A stretch of 64,000 nucleotides of DNA. It comes from Flavobacteriales bacterium. GTDB lineage: Bacteria; Bacteroidota; Bacteroidia; Flavobacteriales_D; Cryomorphaceae. The translations under genes and the position numbers were made by a program. The notes beneath the pieces were generated by a model. It saw nothing but the letters and a program-made list of their open reading frames with translations, made no database searches and was not told the DNA's origin. Positions 19,151 through 28,206 of this stretch are shown here, piece after piece. Every line of letters begins with the position of its first letter. Position 1 is the stretch's first letter. The stretch lies in the NCBI GenBank assembly GCA_022448105.1, contig JAKVAV010000013.1, forward strand, positions 1-64,000, given 5' to 3'.

Positions 19151-20707
19151 CTATTGGCGTGCCTTTGCTTTTAAAATTGATTCAATAGCCTTATTAATAT
19201 CTAATGAGGCTGCTGCTTGTCTTGGCGGGTAGTCTTTGAAAGTCATTAAGTGTTCATTGAGTATTCCGATTGCTGGCTGCATAACCCACGATTTTTCCAT
19301 GATGAAATGAAAACCCGTTATATCATCATACGTTTCGAAAGGGTCTTTTCTCAAATTAAAAAGTTGCGGCATGGTGTGTTGAACCATGTCGTCAAAGTAG
19401 CGTTCCTTTGTGGCAAAATGCATTTTCCAAGGGCCAACTCTCATTGCGGTCAGCCCACTTTCGTAGTAATAGAAAAAATGATTTCTGGCTGATTTGTCTG
19501 TTATTCCTGTCCAATAGTCAAGGTTATTCATACCGTCGATATAAACTTTGTAGCTCATGTCTCCAACATTCTTACCCTTCTTTAGTTCTTCGATAATATT
19601 TTCGTTTCCAACTGCAGCCATTAAAGTGGGTAGAACATCTTCGTGTGCCGAAATTCCATTTCTAATCAAGCCCGCTGGTATTTTTTCTGGCCATCTCACC
19701 ATAAACGGCGAACGCAAGCCGCCCTCCCAGGTGGTCATTTTTTCTCCCCTAAACATAGTTACTCCTGCGTGAGGAAAAGAGCTTTGTTCCGGTCCATTAT
19801 CTGTTGTGTAAATGATGATGGTGTTTTCATCTACGCCAAGTTCTTTTAAATAGTCGAGTATTTCGCCTACTTGTCCATCGTGCTCGATTAATCCATGTCC
19901 AAATAAATCCACATCTGTACTTACATCAGTTGCTAGATTCTTCGACTGCTCTTTTAAACGGGTGTAAACGTGCATCCGGCTCGTGGCGTGCCAGATGAAG
20001 AATGGTTTATCTGCGTCTTTGGCCCGTTTCATAAAGTCCTTGGTTTTTGCTACCAGTTCATCGTCAAACGTTTTCATCCTTTCAGAAGTGAGCTGTCCGA
20101 TATCCGTAACTTTTTGCTTCCCTATTACACCAAATCGTGGGTCTTCTGTTTTATCAAAGGAGTTTGTCGCGTACGATTCAATAATGCCTCGTGGTCCATA
20201 TTTTTCAGCGAACTCTTTACTTTTTGGGTAATCAGCTTGCTCAGGTTCTTCAGATACATTTAAATGGTACAGGTTTCCGAAAAACTCATCAAAACCGTGA
20301 ACAGTGGGCAGATGCTCATTGCGATCTCCCAGGTGATTCTTTCCAAATTGTGCGGTCATGTAACCAAGTGGTTTTAGGAGTTCGGCTATTGTTGGATCTT
20401 CTTTTTTAAGACCTAATGGGTTTCCTGGCTGCCCAACTGTAGTTAGACCAGTTCGAACAGGTTTTTGGCCAGTTATAAACGCAGCCCTTCCCGCGGTGCA
20501 GCTTGGTTGCGAATAATGGTCGGTAAATAAAACTCCTTCTTTGGCTATCCTATCGATATTAGGAGTTGGGTATTGTAAACCTAAAGAGTAGCAGCTTAAA
20601 GCATTTGGTGCTACGTCGTCTACCATGATGACTAAGATGTTTGGTCTTTCTTGCGCAACAGCACTGCAGAAAGCAAATAAGAACAGGATTAGAGTAGTTT
20701 TCTTCAT
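19151..20707 (-). CDS. Secreted arylsulfatase (sulfatase family, S1 type)
   Basis: A 518-residue sulfatase that hydrolyses sulfate esters in the periplasm or at the surface. Signal peptide to AVAQ, then NILVIMVDDVAPN with the metal-binding Asp pair. The formylglycine motif is SCTAGRAAFITG with Cys 70 (C-x-A-x-R), so activation by a formylglycine-generating enzyme is expected; none is in this window. KNHLGD, the HATSRMHVY region and TTDNGPEQ supply further active-site residues. Substrate cannot be read; sulfated algal polysaccharides are a common target in marine Bacteroidota (inference). Single gene with no SusC/D neighbours. Confidence 0.92.
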   Translation of the reverse strand: MKKTTLILFLFAFCSAVAQERPNILVIMVDDVAPNALSCYSLGLQYPTPNIDRIAKEGVLFTDHYSQPSCTAGRAAFITGQKPVRTGLTTVGQPGNPLGLKKEDPTIAELLKPLGYMTAQFGKNHLGDRNEHLPTVHGFDEFFGNLYHLNVSEEPEQADYPKSKEFAEKYGPRGIIESYATNSFDKTEDPRFGVIGKQKVTDIGQLTSERMKTFDDELVAKTKDFMKRAKDADKPFFIWHATSRMHVYTRLKEQSKNLATDVSTDVDLFGHGLIEHDGQVGEILDYLKELGVDENTIIIYTTDNGPEQSSFPHAGVTMFRGEKMTTWEGGLRSPFMVRWPEKIPAGLIRNGISAHEDVLPTLMAAVGNENIIEELKKGKNVGDMSYKVYIDGMNNLDYWTGITDKSARNHFFYYYESGLTAMRVGPWKMHFATKERYFDDMVQHTMPQLFNLRKDPFETYDDITGFHFIMEKSWVMQPAIGILNEHLMTFKDYPPRQAAASLDINKAIESILKAKARQ

Positions 20708-20759
20708 ATTGTTAAATTGAAATGTTCGTCTTTTCGCATAGATCGGATAAAATCTTTAC

Positions 20760-20903
20760 CTATTTGAACAGAAGTAATTTTTGTGTTTCTATCAAGCTTC
20801 TCACTGAGCTTTCACCAATAGAGGATGCCAATTTAGTCAAAGCTTTAACCCCGCCCAAGTTTTGGAGAGCTCCTTTTAGTTTTTTTTGTTTGATTTCGGG
20901 CAT
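20760..20903 (-). CDS. Possible 47-residue small protein
   Basis: An ATG-started minus-strand frame of 47 codons in the 520-bp gap between the sulfatase and the BlaI-type gene, with a Lys-rich start (MPEIKQKKLKG) and an amphipathic helix-rich body (GVKALTKLASSIGESSV). No ribosome-binding site or relative that I recognise. Could be chance; the rest of the gap to the BlaI operator shows nothing I can support. Confidence 0.2.
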   Translation of the reverse strand: MPEIKQKKLKGALQNLGGVKALTKLASSIGESSVRSLIETQKLLLFK

Positions 20904-21172
20904 CTAAGTAGATGTATCCCATGGATCATAAGTCCATTACGCCCGCATTTTCGGATCACGCCAGAGAAAAATTTTAAATCCATATTATTCAGCAATTTGC
21001 CTCTGGTCGGTGAAGAGCCTTAAGCCTTTGATCAATTGGTCAGTTGAAGGATAGCATTGGTGAACGGCTAAGGGTTGAACTGCAAGGTGAGATTATGCTG
21101 AGAGCCGTGCGGATGTATTGTTCTCCTCCTCAATGACAGAAAAAGAATGAGGTATTTGCATCAATCCTTATC

Positions 21173-21213
21173 TCTACATTTGTAGAATTAGAATTTAGTT
21201 CTATATTTGTAGA
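21173..21213 (+). promoter_or_regulatory. Promoter with two overlapping BlaI-type operators
   Basis: Two near-identical dyads, TCTACATTTGTAGA (21173-21186) and TCTATATTTGTAGA (21200-21213), 27 bp centre to centre, fit the TACA-N2-TGTA operator of BlaI/MecI repressors. The second contains TATATTTG, a perfect TAnnTTTG -7 box, and the first supplies the TTG (21180-21182) at 19 bp spacing. Bound repressor would cover both promoter elements. The start codon follows 16 bases after the second dyad. Confidence 0.8.
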
Positions 21214-21229
21214 GCAAAATGTATCATTC

Positions 21230-21595
21230 ATGAAATTGTCGAAATCAGAAGAAGAATTAATGAATCATTTATGGAAGCTTGAAAAGGGTAAAATGAAAGA
21301 TTTGATAAATGCTTACGAAGATCCGAAACCTGCAACAACAACCATTGCAACCTTATTAAAAAGAATGCAGATAAAACAGTTTATTGATTATAAACAGGTG
21401 GGTAGAACACGAGAGTATTTTCCATTAGTGCATAAAAGCGATTATTTTTCAAAACAATTAAAGGGACTGATAAAACTATTCTTCAACGATAGCGCCTCCC
21501 AATTTGCATCTTTCTTTGCCAAAGAAACAGACTTATCTAAATTGGAATTAGAAGATTTGAAAACTATTATTGAATCAGAAATTAAAAACAAATAG
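21230..21595 (+). CDS. BlaI/MecI/CopY family transcriptional repressor
   Basis: A 121-residue winged-helix repressor: LSKSEEELMNHLWKLEKGKMKDLI at the start and TTIATLLKRMQIKQFIDYKQVGRTREYFPLV as recognition helix and wing, followed by a C-terminal dimerisation helix. Such repressors are inactivated when the partner M56 protease senses a signal and triggers their cleavage. It probably represses its own operon through the two dyads just upstream. One base separates its stop from the start of the protease gene. Confidence 0.92.
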   Translation: MKLSKSEEELMNHLWKLEKGKMKDLINAYEDPKPATTTIATLLKRMQIKQFIDYKQVGRTREYFPLVHKSDYFSKQLKGLIKLFFNDSASQFASFFAKETDLSKLELEDLKTIIESEIKNK

Positions 21596-21596
21596 C

Positions 21597-22823
21597 ATGC
21601 TATTATATGTTTTAAAATCTACATCTTGTTTGGTGTTTTTTTATCTCTTTTACAGATTTTTTTTGGAAAAAGAGAGTATGCATTTATTTAAGAGAATTTA
21701 TCTTATTTCCACACTATTTGTTTCTTTTTTAATTCCATTCATAACCATCACGATTTACTCTGATGTGGTAGATGTATATACTCCTTTATCGATCAAATAC
21801 ATGACTAATAATGAATCTGGCTATTCCTTCTTATCCAATGTACTTACAATTTCAATGTGGGTGATCTATTTTGTCGGGGTGTTTTTATTTTGTGTTCGGT
21901 TTGTGAAAAATTTAATGTCTATTGTTTTATCTATTAAAAAAAGCCAAAAGATAAAGACTTCTTCTCATACAAATGTGCTGCTTGAGGATGAAGCAGTACC
22001 ACATACTTTTTTGTGGTATGTTTTTTTTAATAAATCAGAATACGACAACAACAATATTCCTAATGAAGTTTTGATTCATGAGAAATCTCACGCTATTGAA
22101 ATGCATAGTGTGGATATTTTAATTGTAGAAATATTTCAAATCTTTTTCTGGTTTAACCCTTTGATTTATATGGTAAAAAATTGCATTAAGCTTAATCATG
22201 AATTTTTAGCCGACCAAAGAGTTTTATCCAATGGCATAGGATCATATGAATATCAAAAAATTATACTCCGCTTTTCAACTAATAAAAATCAACCAATTTT
22301 GGCAAATTCAATTAAACACGCAAATATTAAAAAGCGATTCACTATAATGAAAACAAAGACTTCACGAAGTAAGATGTGGCTTAAATGTTTATTAGCACTA
22401 CCCCTCCTAGCTATTTTGACTTTTAGTTTTGGTACTACAGAAAAAGTTGTGCAGCGTAAATCTTTCATGACAAGTTCATTTGATCAAAATGAGGCGACCA
22501 AAGCCCAAGTAGATGAATACAATAAGTTGGCTAGATATTATAACGAAAGGGATAAAGGAAGTGTTATTGTCAGGAGAACTGATGTTGAACGATTGCAGTA
22601 CCTCTATTCCTTAATTTCGGAGAGTCAATTGAATGAGGTTGAAACGTTTCCTGATTTTCCAGCTCCACCCATTTTCGATAGCTCTGAGATATCGAAAGTG
22701 TTTGAATTCGAGGACTGTGACAGCGATTCGGGTTCATCATTGCTGTCACCAAACCCCAGTAAGGTCATTAAAGGTCACAATAGTAACAGCCGAAATATTC
22801 CGCCCCCACCTCCGAGAAAATAG
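21597..22823 (+). CDS. M56 (BlaR1/MecR1-type) membrane metalloprotease
   Basis: About 409 residues from ATG 21597 (the frame opens at a TTG inside blaI). Four membrane segments surround the zinc site HEKSH with the downstream EFLADQ (third ligand region); the loop after the fourth helix (WLKCLLALPLLAILTF) leads into a roughly 130-residue periplasmic tail ending in a Pro run. It lacks a penicillin-binding sensor domain, so the signal is not a beta-lactam in the classical way. Pairs with the BlaI repressor. No beta-lactamase or other obvious target gene is next to it. Confidence 0.88.
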   Translation: MLLYVLKSTSCLVFFYLFYRFFLEKESMHLFKRIYLISTLFVSFLIPFITITIYSDVVDVYTPLSIKYMTNNESGYSFLSNVLTISMWVIYFVGVFLFCVRFVKNLMSIVLSIKKSQKIKTSSHTNVLLEDEAVPHTFLWYVFFNKSEYDNNNIPNEVLIHEKSHAIEMHSVDILIVEIFQIFFWFNPLIYMVKNCIKLNHEFLADQRVLSNGIGSYEYQKIILRFSTNKNQPILANSIKHANIKKRFTIMKTKTSRSKMWLKCLLALPLLAILTFSFGTTEKVVQRKSFMTSSFDQNEATKAQVDEYNKLARYYNERDKGSVIVRRTDVERLQYLYSLISESQLNEVETFPDFPAPPIFDSSEISKVFEFEDCDSDSGSSLLSPNPSKVIKGHNSNSRNIPPPPPRK

Positions 22824-22825
22824 AA

Positions 22826-22996
22826 CTACGCGAAGGCGATAAAAATGAGTGTCGGAATTATAAATTGCATTAATGTGAGTCCTATTACTTCAGCAGCTTG
22901 CGTGTTCAGGATTATTTAGATTTTGCCAGTTAAATCGAGCCTCCATAGATGGTATTCCAATATTATATCTTACAATGAACAGTGCTGGAATCACTA
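22826..22996 (-). pseudogene. Fragment of a membrane-protein gene
   Basis: On the minus strand one frame reads IPALFIVRYNIGIPSMEARF, NWQNLNNPEHA and then stops; the next frame takes over with AAEVIGLTLMQFIIPTLIFI and ends AFA-stop at 22826. The two join sensibly (PEHA-AEVIG) with a one-base shift near 22900, giving two membrane helices around a polar loop. An in-frame stop lies just upstream of 22996, so only the C-terminal part survives. I do not recognise the family. Confidence 0.45.
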
Positions 22997-23137
22997 CTTA
23001 TGCGTGCGATGAATAATTGCAAGTCATCCTATGTAAACATAGAGCTCACGTTAGAGTTGGGTATTTAGATTCGGCTCTGTATTTCAAGAATAGGGTGTTA
23101 GCAACAGCTGCAGACACGTTTCAGATCTTAAGAGGCC

Positions 23138-23213
23138 AGAATCACCAAGTGATCCCTCTACTCCGTCACTGTAGACGTGAAGCACTAAGGTGTTTGAGTG
23201 GCAAGGTGATTCT
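23138..23213. repeat. Nine-base inverted repeat enclosing 58 bases
   Basis: AGAATCACC (23138-23146) and GGTGATTCT (23205-23213) are exact complements. The 76-base element lies in the otherwise empty 22997-23260 gap. It has tRNA length but no T-arm consensus and no anticodon arm that I can fold. Could be a structured transcript end or chance. Confidence 0.35.
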
Positions 23214-23260
23214 TTAGGGTAGAATCTCTTTCAATGTCTACGATAATGATAATTTACTAT

Positions 23261-24307
23261 CTATCGATGTTTGGATCGATTAGTCATTTCCAGATAGGCA
23301 TTACCAGTGACTTCGGCTCCGGATTTCTTTCCTGTGACTTCACACATGCCTTCCCAGTATGGAAGTTTAAAACCCATTCTATTCAAGATCAGCTCTTGGT
23401 GCGGAAAGCTTGCTTGAAGTTCTAGGTCAAGTCCCTGACTTGGCACTTTGATTTGCCATTTGAATGGGTAGTTTCTCTTAGAGTCAGGACTTTTCCAAAA
23501 CTCAAGAGGCGTGAGCTGAATATCCTCATTTGCGAGCTCAATAATTTCACCATCCTCTTTGTGGAAGCTTCCGCCAAAAACCTCTACATCTTTTCGTCGA
23601 TCCTCAACCCGGTAAACCATCAGTTCTTCCATAGAATCTTCAAAATGGATCGACATCCAATCCCAACTAACTTTTCCATTGATGAGGTCGCTACCGCAAT
23701 TCCATTGCCTATCATACCATAGTTTACCGCTCACGTTTACCGTTTCGCCATCCACCACAATTTCTCCAGTCGTTTCAAGACGCGGGTAAGAGAAGTATCC
23801 TGCAGTAGTCAACCCTCCATAATTTTCGTATCCAGTTCCATTTTGAAAAACAGGATCTCTCAGAGGTGTGGTGTTCAAATCAATTTGGATCGGATGATTT
23901 TGCATGGTCGCGTCGAGAGCGTAGACTCCTTTTTGTCCAGAAAGGGAGTACGGCCCTTTCACGAAGTTGAGCGGAAGCACTCCTGCTTCGGGTGTTTTTC
24001 TCGATCCGTAAAAGTCGTAATCGAAATAGAAACTATCGGCTTGAGGATTGCTTAAGGCAAAATTGATCATGTAATTGCTTCTTCCCGTATGCGTAGTAAA
24101 GTGGAAAAATACATATTCTATTCCGTAAGTATTTCCGTCATCGCCGTTTAGATGGCCTGTGAAATACCACCATTCGAGAGAGTTCTTCAAATGAACTGGC
24201 TCATCTTTTTCGAGCGTAGCTCGTTCTTCATAAACATCGTGTTTGGTGAGGAATGGATTGCACGAATAGAAGAAGAGAATAAAGAGAATAGGACATTTGG
24301 ACATCAT
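23261..24307 (-). CDS. CrtC/AttH-like lipocalin-type lipoprotein
   Basis: A 348-residue lipoprotein (ILFFYSCN, Cys 16) of the family that holds carotenoid 1,2-hydratases (CrtC) and AttH. The signature LEWWYFTGHL near residue 45 and WYDRQWNCG, SWDWMSIHF in the middle are typical of the two stacked lipocalin-like barrels. Whether it hydrates a carotenoid is unknown; no carotenoid genes are near, and many such lipoproteins have unassigned roles. Single gene. Confidence 0.8.
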   Translation of the reverse strand: MMSKCPILFILFFYSCNPFLTKHDVYEERATLEKDEPVHLKNSLEWWYFTGHLNGDDGNTYGIEYVFFHFTTHTGRSNYMINFALSNPQADSFYFDYDFYGSRKTPEAGVLPLNFVKGPYSLSGQKGVYALDATMQNHPIQIDLNTTPLRDPVFQNGTGYENYGGLTTAGYFSYPRLETTGEIVVDGETVNVSGKLWYDRQWNCGSDLINGKVSWDWMSIHFEDSMEELMVYRVEDRRKDVEVFGGSFHKEDGEIIELANEDIQLTPLEFWKSPDSKRNYPFKWQIKVPSQGLDLELQASFPHQELILNRMGFKLPYWEGMCEVTGKKSGAEVTGNAYLEMTNRSKHR

Positions 24308-24628
24308 GTTCAGAGGAACAAATCATGGATATAAAAGTTTCGGTATTTTTTGTGTGTTACCACCATAACCTTAAATAGGCAATTGTCGGAAGTATTCTCC
24401 TCGCTCAAAAGAATATTAGCCTTATACCATATTGATCCTTTTCATAGGGAGTACGAGTATTATGGTCATTTGATAATGATACTAGAAAGTGCTATTATGG
24501 AGATCTTAAATGGGAGATGATCTCAGAATAATTCCTCGTTCAATGAGATCCCCTGCGTGATAAGTTCCTTGGCACCATCATAAATTTTATGCTTGATACA
24601 GATCATTTAATCTGTTTGGAGGGGGAAG

Positions 24629-25424
24629 TTGAGACACGAGAAATTTCTAACTCTATATAAAACAAATGAAAATACTGTAAGAATTGGCCGGCAACATAAG
24701 GACAAAACAGGAATTTCAAGAACTCTATCAGACACTATTCAAGCAAGGCATAGAGGGAAGGTGGCAACCAAGGTCTCTATGCTAAACCTTAGTGCGAATA
24801 TGGAGGGAAAGCAAGACCTGTTGAGTATGCACAAAACAGAAAACGAAAGTGCAGCGGCCTAGATAGACATCCTTGACGAACTCAAGACCATAGGAATAAG
24901 AGATGTGCTATTTATATACTAAGATAGCCTGCAGGGGATGGACAAAGTCATAAATGCGATACCCCCAAAGATAGGGCGAATATGCATCTTTCACCGGTTA
25001 AGAAACTCACTCTAGTAATTCAATTATGAAGAACGAGGTAAGGTAGGTGCTGACATTAAGCTTATTTACAATTCCGTCAATGAAAAAGAGGCCTTGGCAT
25101 CGCTGGATGATTTTAAACAAAAGTGAGGGCATAGGTAACGTCCACCATTCAAATCATGGGAAGCCAATTGGGAGTACCATACGGCTTTTTTGGATTGTCC
25201 CGCTGAGATCTGAAAGCTCATTGATGCCCTCGATATTACGGAAAGCTTCAAGTCCAACCTGCGCAAATAAATCAAAAAGACCGCCCCCCACCGATGAAGC
25301 CACGCTAAAATGCAACCATCTCGCTGAGATAAGGTTCCAAAAACGACGAGAAAAGTAGACGAGGATTGGTTCAAATTTGTAATCAGCTAAACATCAACCT
25401 CGTAGATCAGATTGAGCCCGCAAA
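24629..25424 (+). mobile_element. Decayed IS256-family (mutator-type) transposase
   Basis: Three-frame reading of the plus strand recovers the C-terminal two thirds of an IS256-type transposase. GISRTLSDTIQ, then ANMEGKQDLLSMH..ENESA, a stop at 24860, ILDELKTIGIRDVLFIY, a stop, DSLQGMDKVINAIPPKIGRI and CIFHRLRNSL match 'G...S...S.iT', 'N.EGkkdlLg', 'ELKnRGv.DiLi..vDGL.Gf..AI...fP', 'CivHqiRNSl'. Another frame gives ADIKLIYNSVNEKEALASLDDF, SWEANWEYHTAFLDCPAEI and LIDALDITESFKSNLRK, matching 'aDLk.iY.a..E..A..aLd.F', 'kSWr.nW..l..ff.yP.eIrk.IYTTNaIES.N..lRk'. At least five stops and several shifts; no terminal inverted repeats found. Dead element. Confidence 0.8.
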
Positions 25425-26012
25425 CTTATGGAAGGATCGCTGGCACTCAAACACAAAAATTTGGATAGTCTCGGCAGGCTCTTCTAATGACAATATCGGG
25501 GATAAAGTTTTGATTTCATTTGTCTATTTATAAACAGAGTGGTTAAGCTCTCTTGCTCACTTTATTCAGGTTTATTTAAGGATTTTCAGATGTAAGTTCT
25601 AGCCTATTATACTTCGCCTATTTATATTTCCAACGAGTCCATAACCTTCTTTTACTGTCATTCCCTCTTATAATGGCAATTCTTATAGCTTCACTCAAAG
25701 TATAAAGGGTAAGCAGGTTTGCTGACCGTATCTTTCCTTAATTGACCATACTAACTAGGGTCATTGGTTTTTTCGATATCAACTCTCTTGTAGGCTGATC
25801 CCAAAAGACTAACTCATTTCAAGTCAGGTTGCACCAGATATGCAGGGAGTTTCTCTCTAAGAGAGGAGTCAATTATCGCACAACTAGATCGTGTAGAGAG
25901 TATTGGATAAAGAAAGCCTCGCTAAACAGCAAGAATGAAATTGGTTGGGGCAACCTAATTACGTGGATTTTCTTGATTATTCACGAGCTCCTTTCAGCTA
26001 GAAAGTTCAGGA
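25425..26012. other. Intergenic, no gene seen
   Basis: About 590 bp between the transposase remnant and the ABC-F gene. Only short, stop-rich frames on both strands; possibly more insertion-sequence debris, but nothing I can align from memory. The stretch 24308-24628 upstream of the remnant is similarly empty. Confidence 0.45.
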
Positions 26013-27536
26013 TCAGATTCTGACAACTCTGTTTGTCACTGTCTCCCTGAGTTTCTGGTCATAAGTAGTCAAGACCACCATTCCAGGAAATTCTATTAGT
26101 GCATTATTTAACGCCGTGATACTCTCTAGGTCAAGGTGATTGGTAGGTTCGTCTAGCATAAGCAAGTTTGGAGCTGCAAGCATTGCTTTAGAAAGCATAC
26201 ATCTCACCTTTTCACCTCCACTCAAAACGTTTGATTTTTTTAAAGTCTCTTGACCTGAAAATAACATTTTTCCTAGGAAGCCTCGGATGTATAGCTCGTC
26301 TTTTTCAATCGAGTATTCTCTGAGCCAATCGATAAGGGTATCATTGCTTTTAAAGTAATCATCATTGTGTGCAGGGACGTACCCTGGGGCTATGGTGAGA
26401 CCGAATTCAAATTCTCCAGCATCTGGTTGCATTCGTCCATTTACGATTTCGTAAAATGCTGAGGTGGCCAGGCTATTAGTGCTCTCGAGAGATATTTTTT
26501 CGCCTTTTTGGATATTTAAGTCAAAATTTTCGAACAGTGGTGTACCGTCGAGGTGCTTAGTCAAACCGCGCACGTGAAGAATCTGGTCGCCAGCCTCTCT
26601 TTCGGGGGCAAAGATGATAGCCGGATACTTTCTATTGCTTGGTTGGATAGTTTCCACATCGATTTTTTCGAGAAGTTTTTTGCGGCTGGTGGCTTGTTTT
26701 GATTTTGATGCGTTTGCGCTGAATCGGGAGATGAATTCTTGAAGCTCTTTCTTCTTTTCCTCTGCTTTTTTGTTTTGGTTGGCTCTTTGTCTGAGAGCGA
26801 GTTGGCTGCTCTCATACCAGAACGTGTAATTTCCTGTGTACATGTTGATTTTACCAAAATCGATATCTGCTATATGCGTACAAACCGTGTCGAGGAAGTG
26901 GCGGTCGTGAGACACTACAATAACCGTGTTTTTAAAGTCGAGTAAGAAATCTTCTAGCCAATTGATGGTTTGGGAGTCCAAATCGTTTGTTGGCTCATCG
27001 AGAATTAAAATATCAGGGTTTCCAAATAGGGCTTGAGCTAAAAGAACTCTCACCTTCTGCTTACCCGTCAAGTTTTTCATCTCCAGATAGTGAAGATTCT
27101 CCTCAATGCCCAACCCAGAAAGAAGAGAAGCAGCATCACTTTCCGCGTTCCATCCGTCCATTTCCGCAAATTCCGCCTCAAGCTCGGAGGCTTTCATACC
27201 GTCCTCGTCAGAGAAATCTTCTTTAGCATAAATAAGCTCCTTTTCGTGAATGATATCCCAGAGCTTTTTGTGGCCCATCATTACTGTGTGCAAGACTAAA
27301 TTCTCGTCATAAGCCGAATGTTCCTGCTTGAGAACGGCCATGCGTTTTCCGTTTTCTAAATGAACTGAACCCGTGTTGGGGTCAATATCTCCGGAAAGGA
27401 TTTTTAGAAAAGTAGATTTTCCCGCTCCATTTGCACCGATTACTCCAAAACAGTTGTCACCGTTGAAGGAGATATTCACTTCATCAAATAAGACTCTCTT
27501 TCCGTATTGAAGACTAACATTTTGAACCTCGAGCAT
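26013..27536 (-). CDS. ABC-F family ATPase (YbiT-like) with one degenerate ATP site
   Basis: A 507-residue tandem ATPase without membrane segments; ABC-F proteins act on the ribosomal E site. NBD1: Walker A GANGAGKST (34-42), signature LTGKQ (normally LSGG), ILILDEPTND, H-loop VSHDRHF. A charged linker (RANQNKKAEEKKKELQE) corresponds to the P-site tRNA interaction motif. NBD2: the Walker A place is occupied by LESTNSLATS, without the GKS lysine; signature LSGGEKVR is intact, LMLDEPTNHLD intact, and the H-loop reads LTTYDQK with no His. The composite site built from Walker A1 and signature 2 is complete; the other site has lost all three elements. Family members I recall share the altered Walker A2 and signature 1 but keep the second H-loop His. 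Single gene. Confidence 0.92.
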   Translation of the reverse strand: MLEVQNVSLQYGKRVLFDEVNISFNGDNCFGVIGANGAGKSTFLKILSGDIDPNTGSVHLENGKRMAVLKQEHSAYDENLVLHTVMMGHKKLWDIIHEKELIYAKEDFSDEDGMKASELEAEFAEMDGWNAESDAASLLSGLGIEENLHYLEMKNLTGKQKVRVLLAQALFGNPDILILDEPTNDLDSQTINWLEDFLLDFKNTVIVVSHDRHFLDTVCTHIADIDFGKINMYTGNYTFWYESSQLALRQRANQNKKAEEKKKELQEFISRFSANASKSKQATSRKKLLEKIDVETIQPSNRKYPAIIFAPEREAGDQILHVRGLTKHLDGTPLFENFDLNIQKGEKISLESTNSLATSAFYEIVNGRMQPDAGEFEFGLTIAPGYVPAHNDDYFKSNDTLIDWLREYSIEKDELYIRGFLGKMLFSGQETLKKSNVLSGGEKVRCMLSKAMLAAPNLLMLDEPTNHLDLESITALNNALIEFPGMVVLTTYDQKLRETVTNRVVRI

Positions 27537-27559
27537 CGCATTCTATTTAAAAACGGGCG

Positions 27560-27567
27560 CAAAGATA
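27560..27567 (-). promoter_or_regulatory. Bacteroidota -7 promoter element for the ABC-F gene
   Basis: Read on the minus strand this is TATCTTTG, a perfect TAnnTTTG, followed by CGCCC and about 20 bases to the ABC-F start codon at 27536. I see no TTG at the usual 17-23 spacing, so only the -7 box is supported. Confidence 0.5.
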
Positions 27568-27721
27568 AGTATTTGCCGATGCATTCTCGATTTGTTCAAT
27601 CGAATGTGGAGCTTCCAAACATTATCGATATTCTGAAGTCTGAGGATTTAAGTGACAGATTCGGATGAACGGAATATCTCAAACACCTTTTGTTCTTATC
27701 TTTAATTAGAATTTTGATGAT

Positions 27722-28200
27722 ATGCTCTTTCAAGAAAAGCAAAAATTTACTCAACCTCTGCTCTGGTTAGTGCTGTTTATGTTGGTGTGTATTCCAGTTA
27801 TTGGCCTATTTAAGCAGGTATATCTTGGTGAAGCCTTTGGAACCAATCCTATGTCAAATTCAGGCCTTGTAGTTTTCAGTATTTGTATGATCGCTTTGGC
27901 ATTAATTTTTGTGCTTATTGAATTGAGAACGACTATAGATAATAATGGCATATCATTCCAGTTTTTTCCATTTGTAAAAAACAGCCACTCATGGTCGGTC
28001 ATTGCTTCAGCCGAAGTTATCAACTACGGATTTGTCGGTGGCTGGGGAGTAAGATGGGTAAACAAATATGGAACAGTATACAGTGTAAGCGGAATAAAGG
28101 GGTGCAAATCAAGCTCAAGAATGGAAAGAGTTTCATAATCGGAACTCAACAAGAAGAAGAGATGAAAAAAGTCTTGGCTAACAGAAAGCGCGCCAATTAA
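27722..28200 (+). pseudogene. Small membrane protein gene with a one-base frameshift
   Basis: The first frame gives two membrane helices (PLLWLVLFMLVCIPVIGLF and VVFSICMIALALIFVLI), then a PH-like beta region with FVGGWGVRWVNKYGTVYSVSG. At 28091-28100 (GGAATAAAGG) the frame must shift back by one to continue as NKGVQIKLKNGKSFIIGTQ...KKVLANRKRAN before the stop at 28200. 'YGTxYxVSGNKG.qI.LKNGK...IGTQ..EE' is the normal run in a widespread small Bacteroidota protein, so one A appears to be missing. As sequenced the product ends early at 28138. Natural lesion or sequencing error. Confidence 0.7.
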
Positions 28201-28206
28201 ATTTGA

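Noticed and set aside
21030-21140. Possible end of a group II intron (GAGAGCCGTGCGGATG)
   Set aside because: The 16 bases resemble the 5' strand of domain V, but the complementary 3' strand is missing and no reverse transcriptase or other intron domain is near.
23138-23213. tRNA-like 76-base element
   Set aside because: The end stem is perfect, but T-arm, anticodon arm and CCA-type end are not recognisable; kept only as an inverted repeat.
25047-25358. Plus-strand 103-codon frame in the insertion-sequence remnant
   Set aside because: The transposase motifs are in a different frame of the same DNA; this frame is a by-product.
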